Shown in pieces: positions 6,617-14,018 of a stretch of DNA of 25,375 bases. The stretch is from an uncultured Collinsella sp. (GTDB lineage: Bacteria; Actinomycetota; Coriobacteriia; Coriobacteriales; Coriobacteriaceae). Under the pieces are notes generated by a model that was given only the letters and a program-made list of their open reading frames with translations, was not told where the DNA came from and did not search any database. Made by a program: the position numbers and the translations under genes. The stretch's first letter is position 1, and each line of letters opens with the position of its first letter. The stretch is from the NCBI GenBank assembly GCA_900540985.1, contig UQIC01000031.1, forward strand, positions 1-25,375, in the 5' to 3' direction.

Positions 6617-6719
6617 TTTGATGTCTGGTGCCTCCAGAGGGGTGAAGTAATACAGCTGGCTCTGTCTTTTAGGGCTATGGTGTTCCGCCCTTTTGTGTTT
6701 CACAAGGATCGTCCCGTGC

Positions 6720-6860
6720 GCATTTACGCGCATAGCCTTGCGCGATAATACGCATAACCGCGCAAATATCTGCCAACTATGGCTAAATATTGACCAATAA
6801 GCAAATAAACACGCAAATACAAGCAGATACGTGCGCAATTGTGCGAATATAGGTCTATTA
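6720..6860 (+). promoter_or_regulatory. A+T-rich control region with repeated GCAAATA motifs
   Basis: Directly upstream of the Gfo/DeoR pair, GCAAATA occurs at 6762, 6801 and 6813, with a related GCGCAATT/GTGCGAAT at 6833-6848. A TTGACC -35-like hexamer is at 6790-6795, without a convincing -10. This may be the operator array of the downstream DeoR-type regulator, which would be autoregulation; this is an inference. Confidence 0.35.
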
Positions 6861-6893
6861 GGAATGAAGAACTTCCGATGACTTAGGAGGCAC

Positions 6894-7976
6894 ATGATGG
6901 CAGATTCCAAACAGGCTCCGCTCGACGCCGAAGCAGCCGCTAAGGCGGCGTTTGCCTCGGTCCAGGATCAGCCGTTCCCCGACGACATTTTTACGGCTCC
7001 CGAGCTTCGTTGGGCTGTGATCGGGTGCGGCGTTATCGCCAACCAGATGGCCCAGTCTCTCGCTCTTGCCGGCCGCAAGCTTGCGGGCGTTGCCAACCGC
7101 ACGCTGTCCAAGGCTCAAGCTTTTGCCGAGCAGTATGGCATCGAGAAGGTCTATGAAACGGTCGAGGACCTCTACGCCGATCCGAACATTGACGCAGTCT
7201 ATATCACCACGCCGCACAACACGCATATCACCTACCTGCGAGCCGCTCTGGCAGCCGGTAAGCACGTGCTCTGCGAAAAGGCCATCACCCTCAATTCCGC
7301 CGAGCTCGACGAGGTCCGCGCCATTGCCGGTGATCACAACGTCGTCCTTATGGACGCCACCACGGTGCTTCACATGCCCTTGTATCAGGAGCTGCGTCGT
7401 CGCATGGATGTCGGCGAGTTCGGCCGCATGAATCTCGCTCAGCTCAACTTTGGCAGCTATAAGGAGTACGGCGACCTGACCAACCGCTTCTACAACCGTA
7501 GCCTTGCCGGTGGCGCCATGCTCGACATTGGCGTGTATGCGCTCTCCGTCATGCGTCTCTTTATGGCGAGCCAGCCCGCTGAGGTTGTCTCGCTGGGCAA
7601 CACCTGTGAGACCGGTGTCGACGTTGCGGGCGGCATTGTCTGCCGTAACGCCGAACAGCAGCTGGGCGTGGTGAGCCTTACGCTCCACTCCAAACAGCCC
7701 AAGCGTTCGGTCATTAGCTTCGACAAGTGCTATATCGAGGTCAACGATTATCCGCGTGCCGATCACGCGACCATCGTGTGGACTGCAGACGGTCACCGTG
7801 AGGAGGTCCACGCTGGCACCGAGGCATACGCTCTGTGCTACGAGATGGCCGATCTTGAGAAGGCCGTTGCCGGCGATGATTCGAAGCGCGAGCTTCTGGA
7901 CTATGCTTCTGATGTTATGGAGCTGATGACCAAGCTCCGCGCCGACTGGGGAGTCGTGTACCCCGAGGAGGAGTAA
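6894..7976 (+). CDS. Gfo/Idh/MocA-family NAD(P)-dependent oxidoreductase
   Basis: A cytosolic dehydrogenase/dehydratase family acting on sugars, inositols or related polyols; the substrate is unknown here. The 360-residue product has an N-terminal tail of ~35 residues, then the Rossmann fold with WAVIGCGVIANQMAQSL (dinucleotide binding, about 40-56), YITTPHNTHITYLRAAL and the active-site strand CEKAITLNSAE. The usual EKP of the family is EKA here. A C-terminal alpha/beta domain follows (FYNRSLAGGAMLDIGVYAL, about 200-218). Two ATG codons are in tandem (6894, 6897) behind TTAGGAGG. Its stop is only three bases before the DeoR-type regulator, so the pair is one operon and the regulator probably responds to this enzyme's pathway. 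Confidence 0.9.
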   Translation: MMADSKQAPLDAEAAAKAAFASVQDQPFPDDIFTAPELRWAVIGCGVIANQMAQSLALAGRKLAGVANRTLSKAQAFAEQYGIEKVYETVEDLYADPNIDAVYITTPHNTHITYLRAALAAGKHVLCEKAITLNSAELDEVRAIAGDHNVVLMDATTVLHMPLYQELRRRMDVGEFGRMNLAQLNFGSYKEYGDLTNRFYNRSLAGGAMLDIGVYALSVMRLFMASQPAEVVSLGNTCETGVDVAGGIVCRNAEQQLGVVSLTLHSKQPKRSVISFDKCYIEVNDYPRADHATIVWTADGHREEVHAGTEAYALCYEMADLEKAVAGDDSKRELLDYASDVMELMTKLRADWGVVYPEEE

Positions 7977-7979
7977 GCG

Positions 7980-8726
7980 ATGCTTGCGGAAGATAGGCTC
8001 AACGCGATCGTGTCGATGGTGCAGCGAGCCGGCTCGGTTACCGTGCAGGAGCTTGCTGAGGCCCTGGGCGTGACGGCGTCTACCATTCGGCGCGACCTGC
8101 AGACGCTCGACCGAGCGCACCGCATCGCCAAGGTCCACGGTGGGGCGACGAGTCTTGAGCGCGCCCACGTGACGCGCGACCTAACGCTTAATGAGCGCAG
8201 CGACCTCCATAACGATGACAAGGAGCGTATCTGCGCCCGTGCGGCGGCGCTTGTGGAGCCTGAGAGCTTTGTATACATCGACTCGGGCTCGACGACGCTC
8301 AGGCTCATCGAGCATCTTCCACACCTTGAAGATGTCACCTATGTGACCGATTCCGCGCTTCATGCTCAGCGCCTTGCTTTGCGCGGCATGCGTACCGTGG
8401 TGCTGGGCGGCGAGCTCAAACCCGAGACCGAGGCACTCGTTGGCCCCGATGCCTTGGCAACCTTAGACCGCTACAACTTCAACTGTGGCTTTTGGGGCTC
8501 TAACGGCATTGCCGCCGAGCAGGGCTTCACGGCGCCCGATATCGAGGAAGCGCAAGTAAAGCGTATCTCGATGCGCCATACGGCCAAACGCTTCGTAATC
8601 TCGGACGCCAGTAAATTTGGCATGGTGGCGCCCGTCAAGTTCGCGGACTTCCGCGACGCAACGATTATTACCGCAGGCGAGGTCCCCGCCAAGTACCGGG
8701 CAATGGACAACGTCATCACGGTCTAA
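7980..8726 (+). CDS. DeoR-family transcriptional regulator
   Basis: A DNA-binding repressor of the type that senses phosphorylated sugars. The 248-residue product has the DeoR winged helix-turn-helix: RLNAIVSMVQRAG, VTVQELAEALGVTASTIRRDL (about 21-41), AKVHGGA. The C-terminal sensor domain contains YIDSGSTTLRLIEHL, VVLGGELKPETEALVGP and VISDASKFG, typical of the DeoR_C ligand pocket. The ribosome-binding site GAGGAGGA sits inside the end of the upstream oxidoreductase gene, three bases away, so they are co-translated. A hairpin terminator follows at 8749-8789. The effector cannot be deduced. Confidence 0.92.
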   Translation: MLAEDRLNAIVSMVQRAGSVTVQELAEALGVTASTIRRDLQTLDRAHRIAKVHGGATSLERAHVTRDLTLNERSDLHNDDKERICARAAALVEPESFVYIDSGSTTLRLIEHLPHLEDVTYVTDSALHAQRLALRGMRTVVLGGELKPETEALVGPDALATLDRYNFNCGFWGSNGIAAEQGFTAPDIEEAQVKRISMRHTAKRFVISDASKFGMVAPVKFADFRDATIITAGEVPAKYRAMDNVITV

Positions 8727-8748
8727 CAGCAGGGGACGGGCTAAGGCT

Positions 8749-8789
8749 AAAACCGCCACGAAGGGGACAGGCACCTTCGTGGCGGTTTT
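8749..8789 (+). terminator. Terminator hairpin carrying a GGGGACAGG motif
   Basis: Perfect 16-bp stem AAAACCGCCACGAAGG (8749-8764) and CCTTCGTGGCGGTTTT (8774-8789), with loop GGACAGGCA. A-run and T-run on the two sides allow termination on either strand. It lies 22 bases after the DeoR gene. Confidence 0.85.
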
Positions 8790-8804
8790 GACGTTTGCCC
8801 GGAT

Positions 8805-8845
8805 AAAACCTGCCAAAATAAACCTGTCCCCTTTTGGCGGGTTTT
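8805..8845 (-). terminator. Terminator hairpin at the end of the pseudouridine synthase gene
   Basis: 8805-8818 (AAAACCTGCCAAAA) pairs with 8832-8845 at 13 of 14 bases. The loop holds CCTGTCCCC, the reverse complement of the GGGGACAGG in the neighbouring hairpin. It overlaps the stop codon of the minus-strand gene and has T-runs on both strands. Confidence 0.75.
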
Positions 8846-9503
8846 AGGGCTCCCAGGGGCAGGGGGCTTCGATGTGGATGCGCTCGCCGGTTACGGGATG
8901 CGTGAAGGACACGCTGTGGGCGTGAAGCATGAGGCCACAAGGACGCGGCGTGCCGTACAGGTCGTCGCCAACCAGGGGATGGCGCTCGCTTGCCAGGTGC
9001 ACGCGGATCTGGTGTTTGCGGCCGGTGAGTAGCTCGACATCGATATACGAACGCGCGGGCAGGCCTCGACGGCTCTTAAGGCGCTTGAGCACCTTCACGC
9101 GCGTTTGAGACGGCTTGCCGCTGGCGCCGACGCGCATCTTTCGGCTGTCGTGACGGTCGCGGGCGATGGGCTTGTCGATGAGCTTCTCGTTCCAGTCGAT
9201 TTTGCCCTCGGCGAGCGCCAGGTAGTGCTTTTCAAAAGCGTGGTCGATGACCATCTGGTCAAAGGCGGGCTGCGTCTGCTTGTCGAGCGAGAACAACACC
9301 ACGCCGGTGGTGTCGCGGTCCAGGCGGTTGAGCGGCTGCATGTCGGTCGCGGCAAAGCCGTCGCCCATCGCCAGCAGCAGGTCGCTGGCGTAGTCGGTGA
9401 GCGTGCGCTCGCCGGTGCCGTCGCCGTGGACGATCATGCCGGCGGGCTTGTCGATGGCCATGAGCCAGGCGTCGCAGTAAAGGACTTGAGGTTCTTCGTT
9501 CAC
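8844..9503 (-). CDS. RluA-family RNA pseudouridine synthase
   Basis: Isomerises uridine to pseudouridine in rRNA or tRNA; the target position is unknown. The 219-residue catalytic domain has the first motif AIDKPAGMIVHG (about 16-27) and the catalytic loop NRLDRDTTGVVLF, with nucleophile Asp62 (family RLDxxTSG). It also has FEKHYLALAEG and the C-terminal LLTGRKHQIRVHLAS and HPLVGDDLYG motifs. There is no S4 domain, as in short RluA relatives. GTG start at 9501-9503 with AAAGG ten bases upstream. It follows the U32 gene by 15 bases on the same strand, probably one transcript. Confidence 0.93.
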   Translation of the reverse strand: MNEEPQVLYCDAWLMAIDKPAGMIVHGDGTGERTLTDYASDLLLAMGDGFAATDMQPLNRLDRDTTGVVLFSLDKQTQPAFDQMVIDHAFEKHYLALAEGKIDWNEKLIDKPIARDRHDSRKMRVGASGKPSQTRVKVLKRLKSRRGLPARSYIDVELLTGRKHQIRVHLASERHPLVGDDLYGTPRPCGLMLHAHSVSFTHPVTGERIHIEAPCPWEP

Positions 9504-9518
9504 GTGTAAGCCTTTCGG

Positions 9519-12014
9519 TTAGCTAATTCCCACAAACATGCAGCCCGAGGTCGCCCCGCGTAGGCGGGCGGAGGGCTTGCGACCGGCTTGAGCCGCCTCG
9601 ACGGCGCGACGGACGCGAGCGACGGCACGGCCAATCTCATCGGCCTCGAGCAGGGTTCCGTCGACCATAAGACGGCGCACGCCGGCATCGAGTAACTGTG
9701 GGACCTGAGGCGTGAGGTCGATGGGGTAGGCGTCGTACAGGCGTGAGCGGCCGTGGATGTCGGTACGCACCGGCATGACCTTGCCGTCGATATTCTTGAG
9801 CGACAGCTTGCGGGCGCGCAGACGGCAGTTGGCACAATCGTGGATGCAGCCATTGGCCACCTGCAGGATGCAGTGCTCGCTCGTCATAACGCGCGGGCGG
9901 CCGAAAACGGTGATACCCAGGGCTGCGGGCGCGGAGGTACCAAGCGAGATAATCTCGTCGAGCGTGATCTCGGGCGAGAGCCAAAGCGCACCGGCTCCGC
10001 GCTCGGCAAGTGCCTCCATGCAAGGCGTGTTATGTACGGGCAGGCAGGATCGAATCTCGGCCGTGGCACCAACTTGGGCGGCCAGGGCAAGCTCGGAGAT
10101 ATTGCCGACGGCGACGGTGGCCCCAGCATTGATCCAGGGATCGACGCGTACGTGGTCAACGGCGCGGCAGATCTCGTCGAGCACGGGTACGATGCCCTGC
10201 TCAAATGCATCGGCGGGGGAGAGCTCGGCCGCATCGAGTGCGTCGGTGGTCATGTAGATGCGCGTTACACCCTCGGCGCGAGCGGCCTCGGCGGCCTCGA
10301 GCGAGGTGACGGTGGCGCAGATCTGCGGCTCATCGCGGTAGTGCTCGGGCGCGGGGCGGGAATCACTGGTTACAATCGCCGGCAGCTCGAGCGTTTTCGC
10401 GCGCTCCTCGTACGGTGCCAGAATGGCCTCTTCCAGCGCCTTACAAGCGGCGGCGCGCACCTTGTGCACGGCGGAAAAGCCCATACCGCAGCCGGCGTCG
10501 AGCGAAATGTCAAAGCTCGCTGCCTCAAAGGGCGAAGAGCCCATGCGGCCCACATGCTCAACCAGGTCTGCCGCCTCGACGGCGCGGGTCTTGGCGGCCT
10601 CGACGGTGAAGCCCGTGGCGGTGGCGATGAGCGCGGGGTTGTCACAGCAGGTGAGTGTGACAGTAAACGGCTCGCCCAGACGCGCCACGACGGACACATC
10701 AACAGCTCGGCGGCGCAGCACATCGCGTTTGAGCGCGGCGCCGGCGGCATCGATGGCGCGCTGGCTGCGGATGACGCGCACGCGGCAGCCCTCGGGCATG
10801 CTGCGGGGCACGCGACACTCGATGATGTCACCGGCGGCGGCATCATCGGTAGCGATAGTGGTTAGGAACTGGTCGAACTCGTCATCGTGGCGAAGTTCCA
10901 ACAAGTCGCCCTTGCCCACGGGTTCAAACAGCTCAATGTGGGCGATGGCGGCACGGCGACGGCGGTCGTCGGGCTTGAGGCCGCGCACATCGCGGTTGGC
11001 CGGGCGGCTGCCCAGCACCGTGCCCACGATCTGGCCGCGGTTGTTGGAACGCTCGTAGCTCATCATCTCGTCGCCCGAGGTGCCGTCCTGATAGGCGTGC
11101 GTAAAGTCGCGGTTGAAGCAGCGCTTGAGCTGGCGTTGGCGGGCGGCTTCCTCGTCCGTGGCAACGGCGACCCCTGCCAGCATGTCATCAATTTCGTGAC
11201 GATACACATCAACGATGGAGTACACGTAATCGGGCGCCTTCATGCGGCCCTCGAGCTTGAGCGACGCGGCGCCGGCATCATACAGACGGCGAACAAGCTG
11301 TGAGGTGTTGGTGTCACACGGGCATAGAGCGCGCTCGCGACCGGCAGGGGAGAGCATGCGGCCGTTCTCGTCGATCAGCTCGTAAGGCAGGCGACAGGGC
11401 TGAGCGCACATGCCGCGGTTGGCCGAGCGGCCCGCCATGGCAAAGCTCGACAGCAGGCACAGACCCGAGTAGCAAAAGCAGATGGCGCCGTGGCTAAAGA
11501 CCTCAAGGTCCACATCGGGCGCGGCATCGTGAATGGCGGCAATTTCGTCGATGGAAAGCTCGCGCGAGAGGGTCACGCGGTCGGCGCCCTGCTCGCGGCA
11601 CCAGATAGTCCCGCGGTCGTCATGGATGTTCGCCTGGGTCGAGATATGTGTCTCGATGCCGGGCATCGTGCGCTTGACCTCAAAGAACAGGCCCCAGTCT
11701 TGGATGATGAAGGCGTCGGCGCCCAGCGTGGAGCAACGATGGATGAGTTGCAGCGCATCGCCCATCTCCGACTGCTTGATGACGATGTTGACCGTGACGT
11801 AGACGCGCGACCCGGCCAGGTGTGCAGCACGGCAGGCCTGCTCAAAGGCCTCGTCGGTAAAGTTGGTGGCCTTGCGGCGGGCGTTGAAGCTTCCCATGCC
11901 GCAGTAGATGGCGTCTGCCCCGGCAGCGAGTGCGGCGGCAAAGGGCTCCGGGCCTCCGGCGGGGGCCAAGAGCTCGGGTCTGCGGTTGGTGGTTCGACTG
12001 GCGGTTGCGGTCAT
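9519..12014 (-). CDS. U32-family (DUF3656) protein, RlhA/TrhP-like
   Basis: Members of this former 'peptidase U32' family are Fe-S enzymes needed for 5-hydroxylation of RNA cytidine (RlhA, 23S rRNA) or uridine (TrhP, tRNA). The 831-residue product opens with PELLAPAGGPEPFAAALAAGADAIYCG (about 13-39). It has the U32 signature EVFSHGAICFCYSGLCLLSS (171-190), then GMCAQPCRLPYEL (201-213) and the SLKLEGRMKAPDY segment. The C-terminal half, with RPRVMTSEHC and CIHDCANCRLR, matches the long DUF3656 architecture. The cysteines are suited to a cluster. AAAGGCAGG precedes the ATG. Adjacent to a pseudouridine synthase, which supports RNA modification. rRNA rather than tRNA as target is my inference from the length. 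Confidence 0.88.
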   Translation of the reverse strand: MTATASRTTNRRPELLAPAGGPEPFAAALAAGADAIYCGMGSFNARRKATNFTDEAFEQACRAAHLAGSRVYVTVNIVIKQSEMGDALQLIHRCSTLGADAFIIQDWGLFFEVKRTMPGIETHISTQANIHDDRGTIWCREQGADRVTLSRELSIDEIAAIHDAAPDVDLEVFSHGAICFCYSGLCLLSSFAMAGRSANRGMCAQPCRLPYELIDENGRMLSPAGRERALCPCDTNTSQLVRRLYDAGAASLKLEGRMKAPDYVYSIVDVYRHEIDDMLAGVAVATDEEAARQRQLKRCFNRDFTHAYQDGTSGDEMMSYERSNNRGQIVGTVLGSRPANRDVRGLKPDDRRRRAAIAHIELFEPVGKGDLLELRHDDEFDQFLTTIATDDAAAGDIIECRVPRSMPEGCRVRVIRSQRAIDAAGAALKRDVLRRRAVDVSVVARLGEPFTVTLTCCDNPALIATATGFTVEAAKTRAVEAADLVEHVGRMGSSPFEAASFDISLDAGCGMGFSAVHKVRAAACKALEEAILAPYEERAKTLELPAIVTSDSRPAPEHYRDEPQICATVTSLEAAEAARAEGVTRIYMTTDALDAAELSPADAFEQGIVPVLDEICRAVDHVRVDPWINAGATVAVGNISELALAAQVGATAEIRSCLPVHNTPCMEALAERGAGALWLSPEITLDEIISLGTSAPAALGITVFGRPRVMTSEHCILQVANGCIHDCANCRLRARKLSLKNIDGKVMPVRTDIHGRSRLYDAYPIDLTPQVPQLLDAGVRRLMVDGTLLEADEIGRAVARVRRAVEAAQAGRKPSARLRGATSGCMFVGIS

Positions 12015-12130
12015 ATCCTGCCTTTCAAAATGCTCAGATATTCAAAAGTATAGTGGTGCTGTTGCGGCGGACGAGCCCTGTGGCCCAAGCAGGATAAAGT
12101 CTTCAGCAGCCCTTGCAGCAAAAATGATCT

Positions 12131-12182
12131 GTTTCCCTCCGTCCCCTATGGATCACCTGATCCGATGGGGACGGAGGGAAAC
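12131..12182. repeat. GGGGAC-type inverted repeat in a divergent promoter region
   Basis: 12131-12155 pairs with 12158-12182 at 22 of 25 bases (GTTTCCCTCCGTCCCC against GGGGACGGAGGGAAAC, then GGATCA/TGATCC) around a two-base centre. Both flanking genes point away from it, so it is not placed as a terminator. The rest of the 12015-12392 gap holds the ridA promoter. Confidence 0.88.
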
Positions 12183-12274
12183 GGATCCTTTTGAGCTTCA
12201 CCGTCCGGTCGTGCCGTTCAGCGGCCGACAGGCGCCGTTGGGCGATAAATTATTCTCGCAACGTGATAATTATC

Positions 12275-12303
12275 TTGCATCGCGCGGAAACCTTGAGTAC
12301 TAT
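12275..12303 (+). promoter_or_regulatory. Promoter of ridA
   Basis: TTGCAT (12275-12280), a 17-base spacer, then TACTAT (12298-12303), close to the sigma-70 consensus. Just upstream are GATAAATTATTC and the palindrome GATAATTATC (12265-12274), a possible operator. The ridA ATG lies about 90 bases downstream. Confidence 0.6.
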
Positions 12304-12392
12304 CCCAAATCAAGCGCGGTGTTCAGACCGAATTGTGCCTCCCGGTGTGAACGCCGCGCTCACGCTCTCTATCTGATCGTAAGGAGAAAAAC

Positions 12393-12770
12393 ATGAGCAA
12401 GACCGTCGTGTCTTCCGATAACGCACCCGCAGCCATCGGCCCGTATTCCCCCGGCATCCAGACCGGCAACATGGTGTTCCTGTCCGGCCAGCTGGGCATC
12501 GACCCCGCATCCGGCAAGATGCCCGAGGGCGTCGAGGCCCAGGCTAAGCAGTCCCTTGCTAACGTCGAGGCTCTGCTGACCGCTGCCGGCGCCACCTTTG
12601 CCGATGTCGTCAAGACCACGGTCTACCTGGCCGACATCGCCGACTTCGCTGCCGTGAACGAGATTTATGCCTCCAAGTTCGAGGCCCCGTTCCCCGCGCG
12701 CAGCGCTTTCCAGGTTGCCGCCCTTCCGGCCGGCGGTCTGGTCGAGATTGAGGTCGTCGCCGCTCTCTAA
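12393..12770 (+). CDS. ridA: RidA family reactive enamine/imine deaminase
   Basis: RidA hydrolyses reactive 2-aminoacrylate and related enamines released by PLP enzymes, protecting them from damage; it works as a cytosolic trimer. The 125-residue product has the whole family pattern: AAIGPYSPGIQTGNMVFLSGQLGIDP (about 13-38), VEALLTAAGATFADVVKTTVYLAD, and the C-terminal PARSAFQVAALPAGGLVEIEVVA with the substrate-binding arginine (FPARSAF). Ribosome-binding site AAGGAGAAAAAC before ATG 12393. It is a single-gene unit with its own promoter and terminator. Confidence 0.93.
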   Translation: MSKTVVSSDNAPAAIGPYSPGIQTGNMVFLSGQLGIDPASGKMPEGVEAQAKQSLANVEALLTAAGATFADVVKTTVYLADIADFAAVNEIYASKFEAPFPARSAFQVAALPAGGLVEIEVVAAL

Positions 12771-12800
12771 GGCGTTGGCAACAACTAAACATGACATGCA

Positions 12801-12834
12801 AAAAGACCCTGCAGTGCGAGCTGCAGGGTCTTTT
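12801..12834 (+). terminator. Rho-independent terminator after ridA
   Basis: Perfect 14-bp stem AAAAGACCCTGCAG (12801-12814) and CTGCAGGGTCTTTT (12821-12834), six-base loop TGCGAG, 30 bases after the stop codon. Confidence 0.95.
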
Positions 12835-12866
12835 GTCAAGCGATGGGTCACTTGTGGAGCCACCAA

Positions 12867-12993
12867 GGGCAGTCTTTTTGGGACGGGGCTATTTTAGCTA
12901 CCCCAATATGCAGGATTGCTTTTACTTGCGGCTCATCGAAATCGCGGGCAGAGGGAGGGTAGCTAAAATAGCCCCGTCCCAAAAAGACTGCCC
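12867..12993. repeat. 37-bp perfect inverted repeat
   Basis: 12867-12903 and 12957-12993 are perfect reverse complements over 37 bp. They contain TTTTTGGGACGGGGC and its complement. The 53-base interior codes for nothing evident. Flanking GGAGC (12856-12860) and GCTCC (12996-13000) could extend the pairing after bulges. It lies between convergent genes and may act as a bidirectional terminator, or be a miniature element of the GGGAC family. Confidence 0.92.
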
Positions 12994-13010
12994 GCGCTCC
13001 ATTTTGCTCG

Positions 13011-13673
13011 TTAGCCTTCCTTGCGGACTTTTTGCAGGTAGCGGTAGACGCTGGGCTCCGAGATGCCCAGCGCGGTGGCGGCGCAGGCCACGGCGCCCTT
13101 GAGCATGAACACCCCGTTGCCGTTGAGGTGGCGAATGACGTCCACGCGGTCGCTCTGACCAAGCGACGCTACATCCAGCCCGCGCGCGCTCAGCAACTCG
13201 GAAATACTGCGGTCGATGAGCTCCTGCGTAGACTCCGAAAGACTTTCGACCTCGATAGACGCGGGCTCCGCCTGTCTAGGCGCCGCGTCGAAGCAGGCCA
13301 TGAGCTGCTGCGCCATGGCGTTGATGGAGCGCACGGTCGAGAGGTCGGTGTTGACGCAGAGCATACCGACAATCTCGTCATTCTCGCGGATAAAGTACGT
13401 CGCCGACTCCAACGTCTTGCCACCGGCACCGCGCCCCTCGTAGCCCGTAATAAACGGCAGGTCGCGATACTTAGCGTCGTGCATGATCTTGAGTGCCAGG
13501 TCGGTGGCGGGACCGCCGACCTTGCGGCCGCTCACGATACCGTTGCGGATATCGACGATGGCGTGGTCGGGATCCGAGAAATCGTGCAGGACGATCTCGC
13601 TGTTCTTACCGAGTACCTGCTCCAGGAAATCGACCATCGGCAAAAAGCGACGTACGGTCTCGTTCACGGGCAA
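13011..13673 (-). CDS. YheO/DauR-type transcriptional regulator (PAS-like plus HTH)
   Basis: A cytosolic transcription factor whose N-terminal YheO domain resembles PAS ligand sensors. The 220 residues show FLEQVLGKNSEIVLHDFSDPDHAIVDI (about 16-42), FITGYEGRGAGGKTLESATYFI and GMLCVNTDLSTV. A C-terminal helix-turn-helix contains VDVIRHLNGNGVFMLKGAV then AATALGISEPSVYRYLQKVRKE, as in the DauR group. ATG preceded by AAAGGAG. It is divergent from the purine permease across 345 bases and is the best candidate local regulator of the purine cluster. The ligand is unknown; a purine or intermediate would fit the context. Confidence 0.9.
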   Translation of the reverse strand: MPVNETVRRFLPMVDFLEQVLGKNSEIVLHDFSDPDHAIVDIRNGIVSGRKVGGPATDLALKIMHDAKYRDLPFITGYEGRGAGGKTLESATYFIRENDEIVGMLCVNTDLSTVRSINAMAQQLMACFDAAPRQAEPASIEVESLSESTQELIDRSISELLSARGLDVASLGQSDRVDVIRHLNGNGVFMLKGAVACAATALGISEPSVYRYLQKVRKEG

Positions 13674-13902
13674 CTCCTTTGGGTTCTATCGAAGTGTTCA
13701 TAACAATTTTTTATCATGGTAACACGCTGCTCATCATCTCGTATATCCGCAGGTACATTGCGTAATACAGACGAACGGTAGAAATTTGGCGGTAAACGGT
13801 CGACCAAAAGAAAAGTTAGATGTTATTTTGAACAGACACATTCCTGACCTGCGGAAATGCGTTATCTCTGCTGAAGAATAGTCTGATAACAAAAAATTAT
13901 TA

Positions 13903-13931
13903 TTGAGAATGAGAATCATCTTTAATACGAT
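13903..13931 (+). promoter_or_regulatory. Promoter of the purine cluster with a Fur-like box
   Basis: TTGAGA (13903-13908), a 17-base spacer and TACGAT (13926-13931) make a good sigma-70 promoter about 90 bases before the permease ATG. The spacer and -35 coincide with GAGAATGAGAATCATCTTT (13905-13923), which agrees with the classical Fur box (GATAATGAGAATCATTATC) at 15 of 19 positions. A protein bound there would block RNA polymerase. Upstream, GTTATC (13861-13866) and GATAAC (13885-13890) form a spaced inverted repeat. The rest of the 13674-14018 gap is A+T-rich and non-coding. Confidence 0.55.
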
Positions 13932-14018
13932 ATGCAACGAAGGCACAACCTCAACCCCGCACTGCGTCACAATAGAGCGTTAGATGCGAAAACAACTATT
14001 TCGAGGATTGGTGGTCAA

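Noticed and set aside
12131..12182. Terminator
   Set aside because: Both neighbouring genes diverge from this site and no T-run follows the stem.
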